From positions 62,001 through 126,000 of the forward strand of contig JAMWFC010000120.1 of NCBI GenBank assembly GCA_027475525.1: DNA of 64,000 nucleotides, given 5' to 3'. How positions within the stretch are numbered: the stretch's first letter is position 1; each line of letters begins with the position of its first letter. The notes beneath the pieces are model-generated. The model searched no databases and was not told the origin of the DNA. It saw only the letters and a program-made list of their open reading frames with translations. Position numbers and translations under genes: made by a program. Shown here one piece after another: positions 10,047-20,078 of this stretch. This DNA comes from Macrolepiota albuminosa. Its lineage: Eukaryota > Basidiomycota > Agaricomycetes > Agaricales > Agaricaceae.

Positions 10047-12578
10047 GTTTCAGTACAATGTATGTAATCTGATGATGCTCCTTCAGAGTCTTGGTATAGA
10101 TGAGGAAATCATCAAGATATACACATACAACATCTTCCGCTATGAGGTCTCAGAAGATGTTGTTCATTATGGTCTGGAAAGTGGCTGGGCTATTAGTGAG
10201 GCCAAAGAACATCACCAGAGGTTCAAAGAGTCCACAATTTGTTCAGAATGCTGCCTTCCACTCATCATCTTCTTTGATGCACACATTGTTGTAGCTCCAG
10301 CAGACATCCAACTTGGTGAAGTAGCATGCACCTCAGAGGTTGTTGACAAGCTCTGGAATGAGTGGTAAGGAGTAGCAATTCTTTTCAGTCATTGCATTCA
10401 AGACTCAGTAGTCCTGAACTAAACATAGAGATCCATCCTTCTTCTTAATGAAGACTGGAGAGGCAATTGGAGACTTTGAGGGATAGATGCAACCAGAGTC
10501 TAGATTTTCCTGCAAGAAGGCATTAAGCTCATCCTGTTCTTTATGAGAGAGAGGATAGACCTTGCAGCTAAAGGGCTCTGCATTGGGCATGAGTGCAATA
10601 GCATGGTCTCACTGCTTATGCTCTGACAGAGAATTGAATGACACTTTGGAAAAAATATCCTCAAAGTCCTGCAGGTGATGAGGAACTGCATCTTGGAACA
10701 ACTTAGGAGCAGAGTTAGCAGCAAATGCCTGAGCTAGCCACTAGAAAGTAGTTTGGCTAGCTCTGCCACAGTTGGTGAAGATTGTAACATAGTTGCATGA
10801 ATCCTATCACCTGTCTCAATAGCCTCGTCTGGAGACTCTGAATCAGAAGCGTACCCAAATTCACCTTCACATCCATTTTCCATCTGGGCTTTGCTCACTA
10901 CACCTTGAATGTCCTCATAGAGGGCCTCTCTATAAGGAAATGCCAAGGAGGGAGGATCCAGTAGGTCAAGGTCTGCAAAGGAGAGGTGCCCAACTTGGCA
11001 GGCCCATATAGCAGCACACTCATGGACCAACGCTCTATGCTTCTCCCTAACTTCCTTGGCACATGTGGAACACCATTGAGGGCAGCAGCTCATGCTTATA
11101 TTACCCTTGGTCTAGTCAATCTCAGGATTGTGGTCACACAGCCAGGAGAATCCAAGTATCATGTCCTGCTTTCCTAGGCTGGTAACCGCAAAAACAGCAC
11201 ACTCAGAATGAGTCTGGTAACAAAGGACTAAATCCACCACTGAGCAGATGGATTCAGCTTTATTGAGCATACTATTGATGTTGTGGACTGGAATAGGATA
11301 AGAGAGAGGCTGGGTAGTGAGTTGGTCATTCCACAATGGTTGGTATCCAGGAAGAGTCCAGTAGCACCACTGTCCAAGAGAGCCACAACACTCTGAGTTT
11401 GCTGAGTATCAGTTGTCTCAATCTCCACATTTAGATACAGAGAGTTGGAAGAAGGAGTGGAGGCAACAACATAGTGACAAGGAAGGTGTTGTTCCCAAGC
11501 TGGGACATGTGGGTACTGGACAGGAGGAGGAGAAGAGGAGGTCTTAGCTGAGGCTTTGACCAAGGGGGTATTTTGTACATTGAAGGGGATGCTTACAGTT
11601 TCAGTCAGAGAATTATTAACAGGGAGTGATATATTGGGTGATTCTACTGATAGACATGCAAACTGATTAGCACCAGACAGCAGAGGCATACAACTCATCC
11701 ATCACTCTACTGAAAACCCTCCCCTGCAGGACCAAAGGACTGCTCCAATGGTTCTGCTACAGCCTCTACAGGACCTAAGGACTTCTCCAAAGATTCTGTC
11801 ACAGTCTGTATGTCTGAGAAAGGGTTTTCCCAAACATCTTGGACAGCCAGGAGCTGGAGAAGGAGCTCTTCCTGCTCTAAAGCTGAGAGATAGTGCACCT
11901 CCAACCCCTGAGGGCAATATTGAATGTGACCAGGCTTCCCACAGTGATGGCAGAGGAGAGGAAGAGAGGAATGTTGACAAGAGGCATCAACATCCATCGG
12001 AACTCCAAGAGGAAGGGGACATGCTGCAGGTACCTGAGCTGGGGGTGGAGTGCAAAATTGAAAGGAAGGCTGAATAGGAGGATGAGCAGAGAGAGATGCC
12101 TGTGAGGTGGGGCATGGAGTTCCATGGTGGAGCTCATGTTGTAACTCCATGAGCTGCCACTGATCACATGCTACCTGATACCAGAACTTGATACTCACAT
12201 TGTCAGGTTGTCTCTCAGCCATGCTGTCAATCCAGTCCATGAGAGAGGGAAGGAGGCCATCTCAGATCACTATTGAATGCATCTAGAAGTGCTGGGCAAG
12301 GAATATTGGCATGAATTGAGTGAGGAGGAGGCCTCAAAGCAAGGGACTGGAGGCACCTGGAGAGGGGTAGGAGTGAGAGGGAGGCACTCTAAGAGGGCCT
12401 GAAAGAAATAGGAGATGGTGTCTGTGACCTGATATAATCCAGCAAGTTCAGTGATGTGGAGGGTGAAGGAAGCTTGAGTAGTCTGTATCTGAGTCTCCAG
12501 AGCAAGCAAGCAACTCCAGGCATCATCCTGAGGGGCAGAAGCATCCAGGGGAGTGTCTGAGGAGGCTGGTTGGGTCAT
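10047..12578 (-). pseudogene. Decayed Ty3/gypsy element C, gag to RT
   Basis: Read from right to left: a gag N-terminus at 12578-12270 (MTQPASSDTPLDASAPQDD), and more gag at 12240-11707 with a CCHC knuckle (CHHCGKPGHIQYC). A protease follows at about 11340 (ALLDSGATGLFLDT), then a linker at 11093-10734. The RT starts near 10590 (FIKKKDGSL) and reaches the catalytic YLDDFLIYT near 10100. Stops and frameshifts are spread throughout and CpG is scarce. It is cut at 10046 by insertion of A'; RNase H and integrase are not in the window. The family is distinct from A and B. Confidence 0.8.
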
Positions 12579-12765
12579 AGAAGCAACAAAGGGGCAGGGA
12601 GTAATCCAGTGGGGGAGTGACCTAAAGGGGCAAGAGAGGGCTCAAGCAGGCTGAAGGGGGCTCTCAGACCAAAATGTAGAGACTTGTTCTGCTGTAAGGG
12701 CAACCTCTGGAGGCTGTGGCTCAGTCACACAGCTGGCAGAGGGAGATCCAAAGTGTATTAGAATA

Positions 12766-12987
12766 CTGTGGCTCAAAAAACTGTCCCAATGTTTCATACT
12801 TTTTGAAAGATGACATTGGCATGAAGGATGGGAAGTACCTGTGATCCTGATAAAATCAGGTAAAATACTTTGGTATTGTAGCTACAAAATAAACTTAAGC
12901 TTATGTAATTGAAATCAAAACTGATGGAGCAATAGGCATTTTAAAATATTCACTCATTGAGACAGTTTTTTGAGCATCTCTAATTTT
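12766..12987 (+). repeat. Left 222-bp terminal inverted repeat of Tc1
   Basis: Carries the site GCTCAAAAAACTGTCCCAAT at its outer end (from 12771) and the inverted near-copy ATTGAGACAGTTTTTTGAGC at its inner end (to 12975). The repeat therefore itself has inverted ends. Confidence 0.9.
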
Positions 12988-13125
12988 TCAGGTTTATCTC
13001 TATTTTACTCAGAAATAAAGAGTAAGTTGCATGTGGGAATATAAACAAAGTCATGTAACCATGTTTAGATATATTTGGAAGTAGTTCAAGCTGGTTGAAC
13101 CACATCTTGACCTTCAACCACTATC

Positions 13126-14072
13126 ATGAAACCTATTCCTCCAGCACAATGCTCTACTGTTGCTTCTCTCCTTGCTCAAGAGTATTCTCTGCATCAGATT
13201 GGGGCTCAAACTGGTCTAGTGAAGTCTACTATTAGGAGAATTGGTAGAGAGTTGGAGATGGACAAGGAAAACCATCCTAGAGGCTGTCCTGCTAAGCTTA
13301 CTCTACATAATAAACAGGCTATTGTTCAACAAATCTCAACTGGGAGACCTGATACGGCTGTCCAGGCCACCGATTTTATCAACAACATCATTTCCAACCC
13401 TGTCTCTCCCCAGACTGTCCAGAATGTATTGAAGGAGGGGTATTGGTCTGCTACCAAGAGAAAATTTCTTATGCTCAAAGCTGGACATTGACAACTATGG
13501 CTTAAATGGGCTCAGGAGCATCAGAACTGGACTATATAGGACTGGAAAAAGGTGTTGTGGACAGATGAGACAAAAGATTAACAGGTTTGGGTCAGATGAA
13601 AAGTGTGGAAGCTACAAGGAGAAGGTATTTTAGACTGAACAACTACACCTACTGTGAAGCATGGAGAAGGGAATGAAATCTCATGGTATGGAGCTGTATG
13701 GGTTGGAATGGGGTAGGAAAGCTTGTGGAGGTGGTGGGGATCATGAATGCAGAGCAGTACTATGAAATTTTGGATGATGGAGCAAAAGAGAGCTTTGAGA
13801 AGTTGGAGATGGGGGGCCTGCTACTTTCAACAGGACAATGACCCCAAACACAACTCCAAGAGGGCTGACAAGTGGTTTGAGGACAACAACTTTGATGTCC
13901 TTTGGTGGCCAGCCCAATCCCCTGATCTCAACCCTATTGAACATCTCTGGGAGTACCTCAAGGAGCAACTTAGGCAGTATGAAACACCTCATGGTATGCA
14001 TGAATAATGGGAGAGGGTTGCAAAGGAGTGGGATGAAATATCACCAGAGGTATGCCAAAGACTAATAGAAAG
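13126..14072 (+). pseudogene. Tc1 transposase, decayed
   Basis: The N-terminal part (13126-13491) has helix-turn-helix-like features of Tc1 transposases: SLHQIGAQTGLVKSTIRRI, then RGCPAKLT and a second helical part. The first catalytic Asp is in LWTDETK near 13565. The second is in FQQDNDPKH and the catalytic Glu is in SPDLNPIEHLW, 34 residues apart (DD34E). A stop after KAGH at 13489, further stops near 13540-13635 and frame changes before 13747 inactivate it. The enzyme would cut at the inverted repeats and insert at TA. Confidence 0.88.
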
Positions 14073-14132
14073 CATGCTTAGAAGTATTCAAGCAGTTATC
14101 AAGGCAAATGGAGGACATACATCTGAGATACT

Positions 14133-14354
14133 AAAATTAGAGATGCTCAAAAAACTGTCCCAATGAGTGAATATTTTAAGATGGGCATTGCTCCATCAGT
14201 TTTGTTTCAAATTACATAAGCCTAGGTTTATTTTGTAGCTACAATGCCATAGTATTTTACATGATTTAATCAGGATTCTAAATACTTCCCATCCCCTGTG
14301 CCAATGTCATTTTTCAAAAAGTATAAAACATTGGGACAGTTTTTTGAGCCACTG
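14133..14354 (-). repeat. Right 222-bp terminal inverted repeat of Tc1
   Basis: Reverse complement of the left repeat with scattered differences. Inner site at about 14145-14165, outer site at 14329-14350, in opposite orientations. Confidence 0.9.
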
Positions 14355-14617
14355 TATATACTGACAATATCATGATAACTACTCACCTGGCAGAGAAAGG
14401 TCCAAAGAAAACAAGTCTAGGAATTCCCTATGCCAGGTTGGATACTTCTGGGGCCTCTGAAGCATGGGAAACAACTGTACAATACAACAAAACCTTAAAA
14501 ACTCAAAAATTGCCTACACAAACAATTGCACAAATAAGAGGCAGATTCTGGCAAACTCTGGCTTATGTAGGCAGTCTGGAAGTGGTGCTGAAGGGCCCAC
14601 ACTTGTTTGAATGGTAG

Positions 14618-14880
14618 CTAAAGAACCAGAGCACTTCAAGAGCTGAGAATAGTACTAACAAATAGTATTGAAAGAATAGAAACAGTAAAATGAGATAATG
14701 TCAGAAGAAATATCAAGAGCTGAGAATAGTACTAACAAATAGTATTGAAAGAATAGAAACAGTAAAATGAGATAATGTCAGAAGAAATAAGAGAATGAAT
14801 GAAAGAAGAGTGAAGAGATAAGGAGCAAAAGAAGGAAGAAATGAGGAGTCTTCTGACAGTCAATTGTGCTGAAGTCAAAA
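14618..14880. other. Non-coding stretch with a 77-bp duplication
   Basis: Apart from the duplication at 14636-14789 nothing is recognised. It is purine-rich (AGAATAGAAACAG, GAATGAAAG). Confidence 0.4.
14636..14789. repeat. 77-bp-offset duplication, likely artefact
   Basis: TCAAGAGCTGAGAATAG occurs at 14636 and 14713, in non-coding decayed sequence unrelated to A or B, with the same 77-bp offset. Confidence 0.85.
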
Positions 14881-14899
14881 CTTTATTGCCACCTCCTGA

Positions 14900-15862
14900 C
14901 ATCTTTGACAGTTAATTTGTGCTGATATTGATGACATTCTTCAATTGAGATTTTGATAAGGCCACAATGGCTGCTGCCAAGTGCTTGCTAATTTGTGCCT
15001 TATATGCTGCCAACACAACATCAAGGTCAGCTATGGTATGAAACCACCTCAAAAACTCCTTGATTCCATTATAAAACCTGTCTTTATTCCCAATGTGATA
15101 TTTCTGCTGAAGGTTATCATTGCAATGCAGCAAGAGGTAGTTCCACATCTTGTCAGGACTGATATAAAAGCAAGGATCAGAACTTAGCATATTCTAAGAT
15201 TACTCACCCATTCTGCAAACCTCTCCTCTTCTCTTTGTTTCTTCATCAGCACCTGCACAGTTTCCCACATCCAATCCATTGCCAAAACCTCCTCCCTAAG
15301 CCATGCCATAAAAACAGGAAATGTCAAGGACTTAAGCTCAGACTTGTTCTCTTTTATGCATGCCTGCACGTTGCTGGAATCAATATTATAGAGGACCTTT
15401 TCAACCTGTCTTTCTGCCTCTATCTCTTTATGACTGAAATATCTCTTAGCATAATGTGTGAAGGCATCAAGTTAGTGAGGACCAATGGTGCCCCATGTGA
15501 TAAGCGGAGTGTGATTTGCCAAAGCCTGGGTGACTTCTGCTGTATAGACTGTGCCAAACATTGAAGACATTCTGATCTGCAGAGACCCTGACTCCTCTGA
15601 TGACAAACTCAATGTTGAGAGAGCTAGAGAGGTTGGGTGGGAAATGTTAGGTGTACATGGAGGATTCAACAAACTTGAGGATCTGACCATAGAGCAAGAA
15701 CATGAGGGTAGTACAGATACTGAGTACAAATCTAATGCTGACACAGGACAAGAATGAGGGTAAGACTGGGAACAAGAATGAGAGCATGAACAAGAGCATG
15801 AACAAGAAGATGAACAAGGATGGAGATGCTGGACCTGAGAATGAGTATGTGCCAGGTTGAAC
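14900..15862 (-). pseudogene. Retrotransposon gag-like fragment, decayed
   Basis: One minus-strand frame runs from about 15744 through LITWGTIGPH, a TAA, then LDAFTHYAKRYFSHKEIEAE and SLTFPVFMAWLREEVLAMDW to RFAEWVSNLR near 15190. A second piece runs 15190-14912 (DPCFYISPDKMWNYLLLHCN to HLAAAIVALSKSQLKNV). The pattern (a short helical segment, then PVFMAWLR..VLAMDW and FAEWV) recalls gag-like proteins common beside fungal retrotransposons, recognised by eye only. AATAAAG on the minus strand downstream (about 14880) could be a polyadenylation signal. It abuts the copia integrase at 15862, so a junction or deletion lies there. Confidence 0.45.
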
Positions 15863-16128
15863 TCATGTCTCTTTTGGATGTAAAACGAAACACTGGCAAC
15901 CCCAGACTTGTAGATCCGATAGGTCCAGTTTTTTGCCCTCCATGATCTCGAATAGAGTCGTGATGTTCGAAAGTGTCGAAGTCGGTAGTCTATTCCAAAG
16001 ATATTGAGCCGTTAGAATTGCATCACCCAGAAATGACATAGGTAAGCCCGATTCTGCCATCAAGGTTTGTGCTGTATCTTCAATTGTACGTATATAGTGT
16101 TCCGCCTTCCCGTTTTGTTGATGTGCGT
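15863..16128 (-). pseudogene. Ty1/copia integrase, C-terminal piece
   Basis: Continues the integrase at 27597-28031 once element B is removed. It starts AHQQNGKAEHYIRTIEDTAQ, holding the catalytic Glu (KAEHYIRT), and runs through SFLGDAILTAQYLWNRLP to VWGCQCFVLHPKET. It ends where similarity passes abruptly to the gag-like fragment, so reverse transcriptase and RNase H of this copia are missing from the window. Confidence 0.85.
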
Positions 16129-17075
16129 TGATGACGCCCAAAGTTTGGTCAGTAACAAATGTAACTGGAGTGTTACCGTACCAAGAGTGTGCGTTGGGCG
16201 CGCTATAAGTGATTTGAGGAGTCCCGGGCAGGTCCCAGAGAACGCGTCTGTGAAAAAGGGTAAAAGTCGGTAACGGGGTCGGCAAGTGTAAAGCGCTAAG
16301 GTAAAGCGCCTAGGAAAGAGCGGTAAGCGAACACGGCAAAGGTAAGCGGCAAGAGCACGGTAAGCTTAGCGAAGTCTAAGCGTCGATAATGCCTGCCGTA
16401 GTTGCAAGGCGCGAGTGTGTCGAGTGTTGGCGAGCGTCTGTAACTACCGATGAGTTTTGACGTTGCCGACCGTAGCGTAAATGAGCTCTTGAGCGTAAGG
16501 GAGACTGAGGAAAGGGGAGTAAACTGTGGTCTATTGTTCTGCTCTATGTACAAGTCGGTAAGTACTTTTATACTACAATGAGTTTGCCGTCGCCAGTGGC
16601 TAATGACGCCAGAGTGCGGTAAACTGGAAAATTTCAAAGGGGCTGCTCCAACGGTTTCCGATCCCTACCGTCCTTTGAGGACCCTTGGCGCCACCAGGCG
16701 GCAGATCGCGGTGCTAAACCATCAATCCATCACCCTTCTGTCTGTCAAAACACCTAAGCGACGTTGGGCGCCAAATCGAGACGGTAAGCGGTGTCAGACG
16801 CCAAGGTCAAACGCCAAGCTGTCCGTCAGTTTTTGATAGATCATCAGGCTTCTCGCTAAGCGCTGTCGTCAGTGACTGATGCCATCTGTCAGTTGTCATT
16901 CTGTCTGCCGATCGGCGCTATCACTGATTGGATCTGCTTCTTGCCGTGCGCGGCCGTCAGAAATGGCTTAAAATAGGTAGAACGCGTGCGCTAAGTTCGG
17001 AACGAGTGCGGCAAGGTTTCCGGGGCCGGTGCCGAGCCTGCCGTTGATGCGCCTAACCTGTATAGGGTCCTATCA
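16129..17075 (-). repeat. 3' LTR of element B
   Basis: Starts TGATGACGCC and ends CCTATCA on the plus strand, 947 bp. The minus strand carries TATAAAAG at 16572-16565, the likely core promoter. It is rich in GCTAAG/GGTAAG/GGCAAG words. Confidence 0.95.
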
Positions 17076-17084
17076 TCTCCCCCC
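17076..17084 (-). promoter_or_regulatory. Polypurine tract of element B
   Basis: GGGGGGAGA on the minus strand, directly upstream of the 3' LTR, as needed to prime plus-strand DNA synthesis. Confidence 0.8.
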
Positions 17085-17245
17085 AACTGAAAAATTGACT
17101 GTCCTCAGTCACCAAATAAGGCTACCGTTACCGCTTTTGTGACAAGTGGTCCGTGCGTTCTTGAGATTTAGTTTATAGTCCTGGCGCATGAGTTTGGACT
17201 TCGTTTCTTCTCCCCCTTTTTTACCTGGCGCTCAGAAATTAAAAT
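17085..17245 (+). promoter_or_regulatory. Putative promoter region of the B antisense gene
   Basis: About 160 bp between polypurine tract and ATG. It ends in a pyrimidine-rich stretch (TTTCTTCTCCCCCTTTTTT near 17204-17222), typical of fungal promoters near the start site. No clear TATA box on this strand. Confidence 0.4.
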
Positions 17246-19651
17246 ATGTCCTTCCGAATTCCAACTCCGCCCCCAGTACCGTCCCGCGAGGCTCAAGACG
17301 CTGCCTCCGCATACATTGACAAGGCGAACCGCTTTATCCGGCGGATCGAGGGTGTTGGCGCCGAAGCGCCTGCAAATCTGGTCGTTGGCGTAATGAGATT
17401 ATTGGAGCGGTGGTATGAGGTGCGAGTACTTGGCGTTGGGTGGGATCGGGAGATTGAGGTGCGAGAGTGGTGCCGGGCGCGGTACGTAGACAATCGTGGC
17501 GCTGAGTGGTTAGCGCCTTTCTCCCGTTTTGTGAGTGCTTTCAGTCCTTGCCGTGTCGCTAGCTGATCGAGTTGCCAGGCGCCCCCTCCCGTCCCGACAA
17601 TCGAGGACGAACTGGAGGATATTTTGTCTGGCGCCTTGCCGATGACGGTAAGCGCTCCCGCGCCTGAGTAAGTATCTCTGATTGTTATTTCTAACTTTAG
17701 CTGTGGTCTGATTTGTCTCCTAGCAGTAAGCAAGAGGTATTGGCGCCTCTCGCCAACCTTCAGGTTGATGCCGAGATGGCTGCCATTCGTGAGGAAGCGT
17801 TTGCCGAGGCGTCACGGGATGCCCAGGAAAGGCTCCAGGCGCAAGAAGGGCGCGAAGTCACTGGTGAGGAGGAGGTCGTCGGCAAGGGGAAGGCGCCTGC
17901 TACGAAAAGGCAGGAGTCCGCAGTCGCTGGGTCGAGTAAAGATTCCCGCGCCGGCAGTGCCCAGAACCCAGCACTGCCGGCAAGCAGCATGGGTTCCCCA
18001 GTTAAGCCGGGCAAGACTTTGAAAAAGAAGGTAAGTCTCCTCCTTTCTTACTGTTGGCGACCGCTGTTCATCCTATTTCAAGTCTCGTAAGGCTGCCGCC
18101 CCTCGCTACGCGGTAAGCTCGTCGCGCCAAGGTACTTCCCCTGCTAACCAGCTAGTTGACAGGTACCAACACAAACCTCCTTTAGCGACTCAGAGCTGAA
18201 GGGTCTGTTGGTGGCGCGACGAGATGAGGCGGTTTTAGATGAAGGATTGGAGGCGGGGGTGGTCTTGCCGGAGATGAAGGACAAGAAGACGGCAAGTCCG
18301 GCGGCAAGACGGGAGTTCAAGGACTCCCAAGGAGCGGTAAGGGTTGTAGCTCTTCTTACCGCGTTTGTTAACACTTCTGTAGTGCGACAAGTGCTGGGCC
18401 GACAACGACCCAGAGGGGTGTTGGTACCCCACCGGTGGCCAGCCCTGCTACCGGTGCGGGACGCTAAAACGAGCTTGCACTTTGGACGGCGCCAAGAGTC
18501 GTGAACGCGGTGGGGCTCCCGACGCGGTAGTGGAGCGCACTTTCAAGCGTGCCGTACTCGTAAGAAGGGCGCGGGAGTTCGTCGAGGGGGAGAGGAAGAA
18601 GCAGGCCGCTGGCGACGCGGCCTTAATCAGCAAGAGTTCCCTGGCGCTGCCGACGCGTCAAGGGGATGAAAACGAAACGGTCGGCAATCGTGGCGCCGGA
18701 GAGCGCCAAGGGACTGCGGTCCCCACAAAACGACAAGCCCCTTCCCCCAGCAAAGGGAAGGGCAAGGCAAAGCGACCTCGGGTGGTCTCTTCACCTCCCC
18801 CCTCGCCAGCCCCTCGCGACACCGAGATGGAAGACTTGCAGAGGGCATTAGCGGCGAGTCGCCTGCCCCCTCAAGATTCCGAGGCAGGCCCAAGTGGCCT
18901 CTTGTCGCCCATCCATTTGGCGGCGAGGTCCCTTGGCGGGGGGGAGGAGGTGGGAGAGCGGGCAGCGGTTGGCGACTCGGCGCCACCAGAGGAGCGGGAA
19001 GAGGTCCCTGCAGATGTGGAGATGGAGGATGAAGAGAAGGCCGAGAAGGCGGCAACGGGAGGGACTGAGGACGCCGAGGGTGAAGAAGAAACCTTGGCGA
19101 CTCAACGCGAAAACGACGAGGCGGGAACCGCGGCTAGGGAGCCAGTGGCAGAAGAGGTGGTAGAGGGCGAAGGGGCGATGGAAGAGACTTTGCGGGACTT
19201 CCCTGGCGAGTCCCAGGAGTTGCCGGCAGTGGAGCCTGCCGCCCCCTGGGTAAGTGAAGGTGACTTGGCGACGCAGCTTTGGACAAGCTCGAGTGGGCCT
19301 TCATCGTGGACCCCCCAGCCTCAGCCAAGAGTCACTGGCGACACTTACGAGTGGCTGGGGGAAGACCTCGTCTATCCGGTGGTGGCTTTGTACCCCCCTC
19401 AAGTGATAGAGCGGATGGCGACGCGTGCGGCAAGTATGCAAGCGGTACTGGGTCGCGAGCGCGAGCGGGTGCGGCAACAAATCATGGCCTCTCGCCTTCG
19501 ATACGCCAATTTGACTCGTAGCATGGACGCCCTTCAAGAGTACCAGGCGGACTGCAACGAGGCGCTAGAGTGGCAGGCCCTCAACCACGTGCAAGTTGGC
19601 GATCTCTTGCCGCTCGACGACTCGATGTCGCTTTCAGAGGATGATGACTGA
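17246..19651 (+). CDS. Spliced antisense Zn-cluster protein of element B, six exons, about 717 aa
   Basis: Proposed exons: 17246-17530, 17579-17667, 17724-18030, 18083-18112, 18163-18336 and 18383-19651. All five introns are 46-56 nt with GT-AG ends; CTAAC branch words are visible in two. The spliced frame is open throughout. The N-terminus is MSFRIPTPPPVPSREAQ, with helical EIEVREWCRARYVDN and acidic stretches. A cysteine cluster at about residues 296-327 reads CDKCWADNDPEGC, then CYRCGTLKRAC: CX2CX8CX8CX2CX6C, like fungal Zn(II)2Cys6 domains with a longer first loop. Acidic/low-complexity sequence follows, then a C-terminal helical region (YPPQVIERMATRAASMQAV to SLSEDDD). It ends 428 bp before pol, convergent. 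Spliced here by eye; function unknown, DNA binding inferred. The gene at 31015 in element A shares the plan. Confidence 0.75.
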
Positions 19652-20078
19652 CGGACCTTAGGGTAGATAGGCCGTCTTGTTTATATTTTCTCTTGCCGTT
19701 TCGATATATATTTGTTTTTGCCGCCTCCTTGCCGAGTGGACGGATGAGTCTAGTAATCTGAGTTAACGCAACGGCAGAGATCAAGAAATGTATGGCAACG
19801 AGAAAGCAAGCGGTAAGTGTTCTAAAGTAAGTTTTTAGCAAGAGGAGTAGTAGGTGTGGGACTTAGACAAATTTTTGAGAAAAGGGAAACGCTCAGTAAA
19901 TCATCATGGCGAAAAACCCTTGGCGAGAGTTGCGCAATGCGCTAAGCGTTGGCGACACGCTAGCGCTGCGACTTGACTACGTAAGGAATTGTCTGTTGAA
20001 TATAGTATGGTAAGTATCGGCAAGAAAGATAAGTAAAGTAAGTAATAGAAAGAAAGAGCTTATCAATAATATTCTTTT
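19652..20078. other. Spacer between B antisense gene and pol
   Basis: No gene seen. Holds the 3' ends of the two convergent transcripts; T-rich and TATATAT words near 19680-19715. Confidence 0.5.

Larger units (their letters stand above)
12766..14354 (+). mobile_element. Tc1/mariner DNA transposon with 222-bp inverted repeats
   Basis: Bounded by TA on both sides (12764-12765, 14355-14356). The ends read C(T/A)GTGGCTCAAAAAACTG inward. Inverted repeats of equal length (12766-12987 and 14133-14354) enclose a decayed DD34E transposase. The sequence at 43745-43785, read on the minus strand, is the same LTR without this insertion and with one TA, a natural empty site. Confidence 0.92.
12675..14617 (-). 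repeat. LTR of element C, split by a Tc1 transposon
   Basis: The same LTR occurs in plus orientation at 43491-43870, where no Tc1 is present. The inner edge is near 12675 (minus strand ...TCTACA), followed by TTTTGGTCTGAGAG, a TGG-type primer site candidate. The outer edge near 14617 is where similarity to the other copy ends. Without the Tc1 insertion it would be about 350 bp. Outer limits are approximate. Confidence 0.65.

Noticed and set aside
12675..14617. CRISPR-like or satellite array from the repeated GCTCAAAAAACTG sites
   Set aside because: The four sites are the ends of one Tc1 transposon, in inverted pairs, without regular spacers.
16296..16637. 113-codon minus-strand frame in both B LTRs
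   Set aside because: LTR sequence; it is frame-shifted in the reversed LTR at 28440-28720, so no sign of coding selection.
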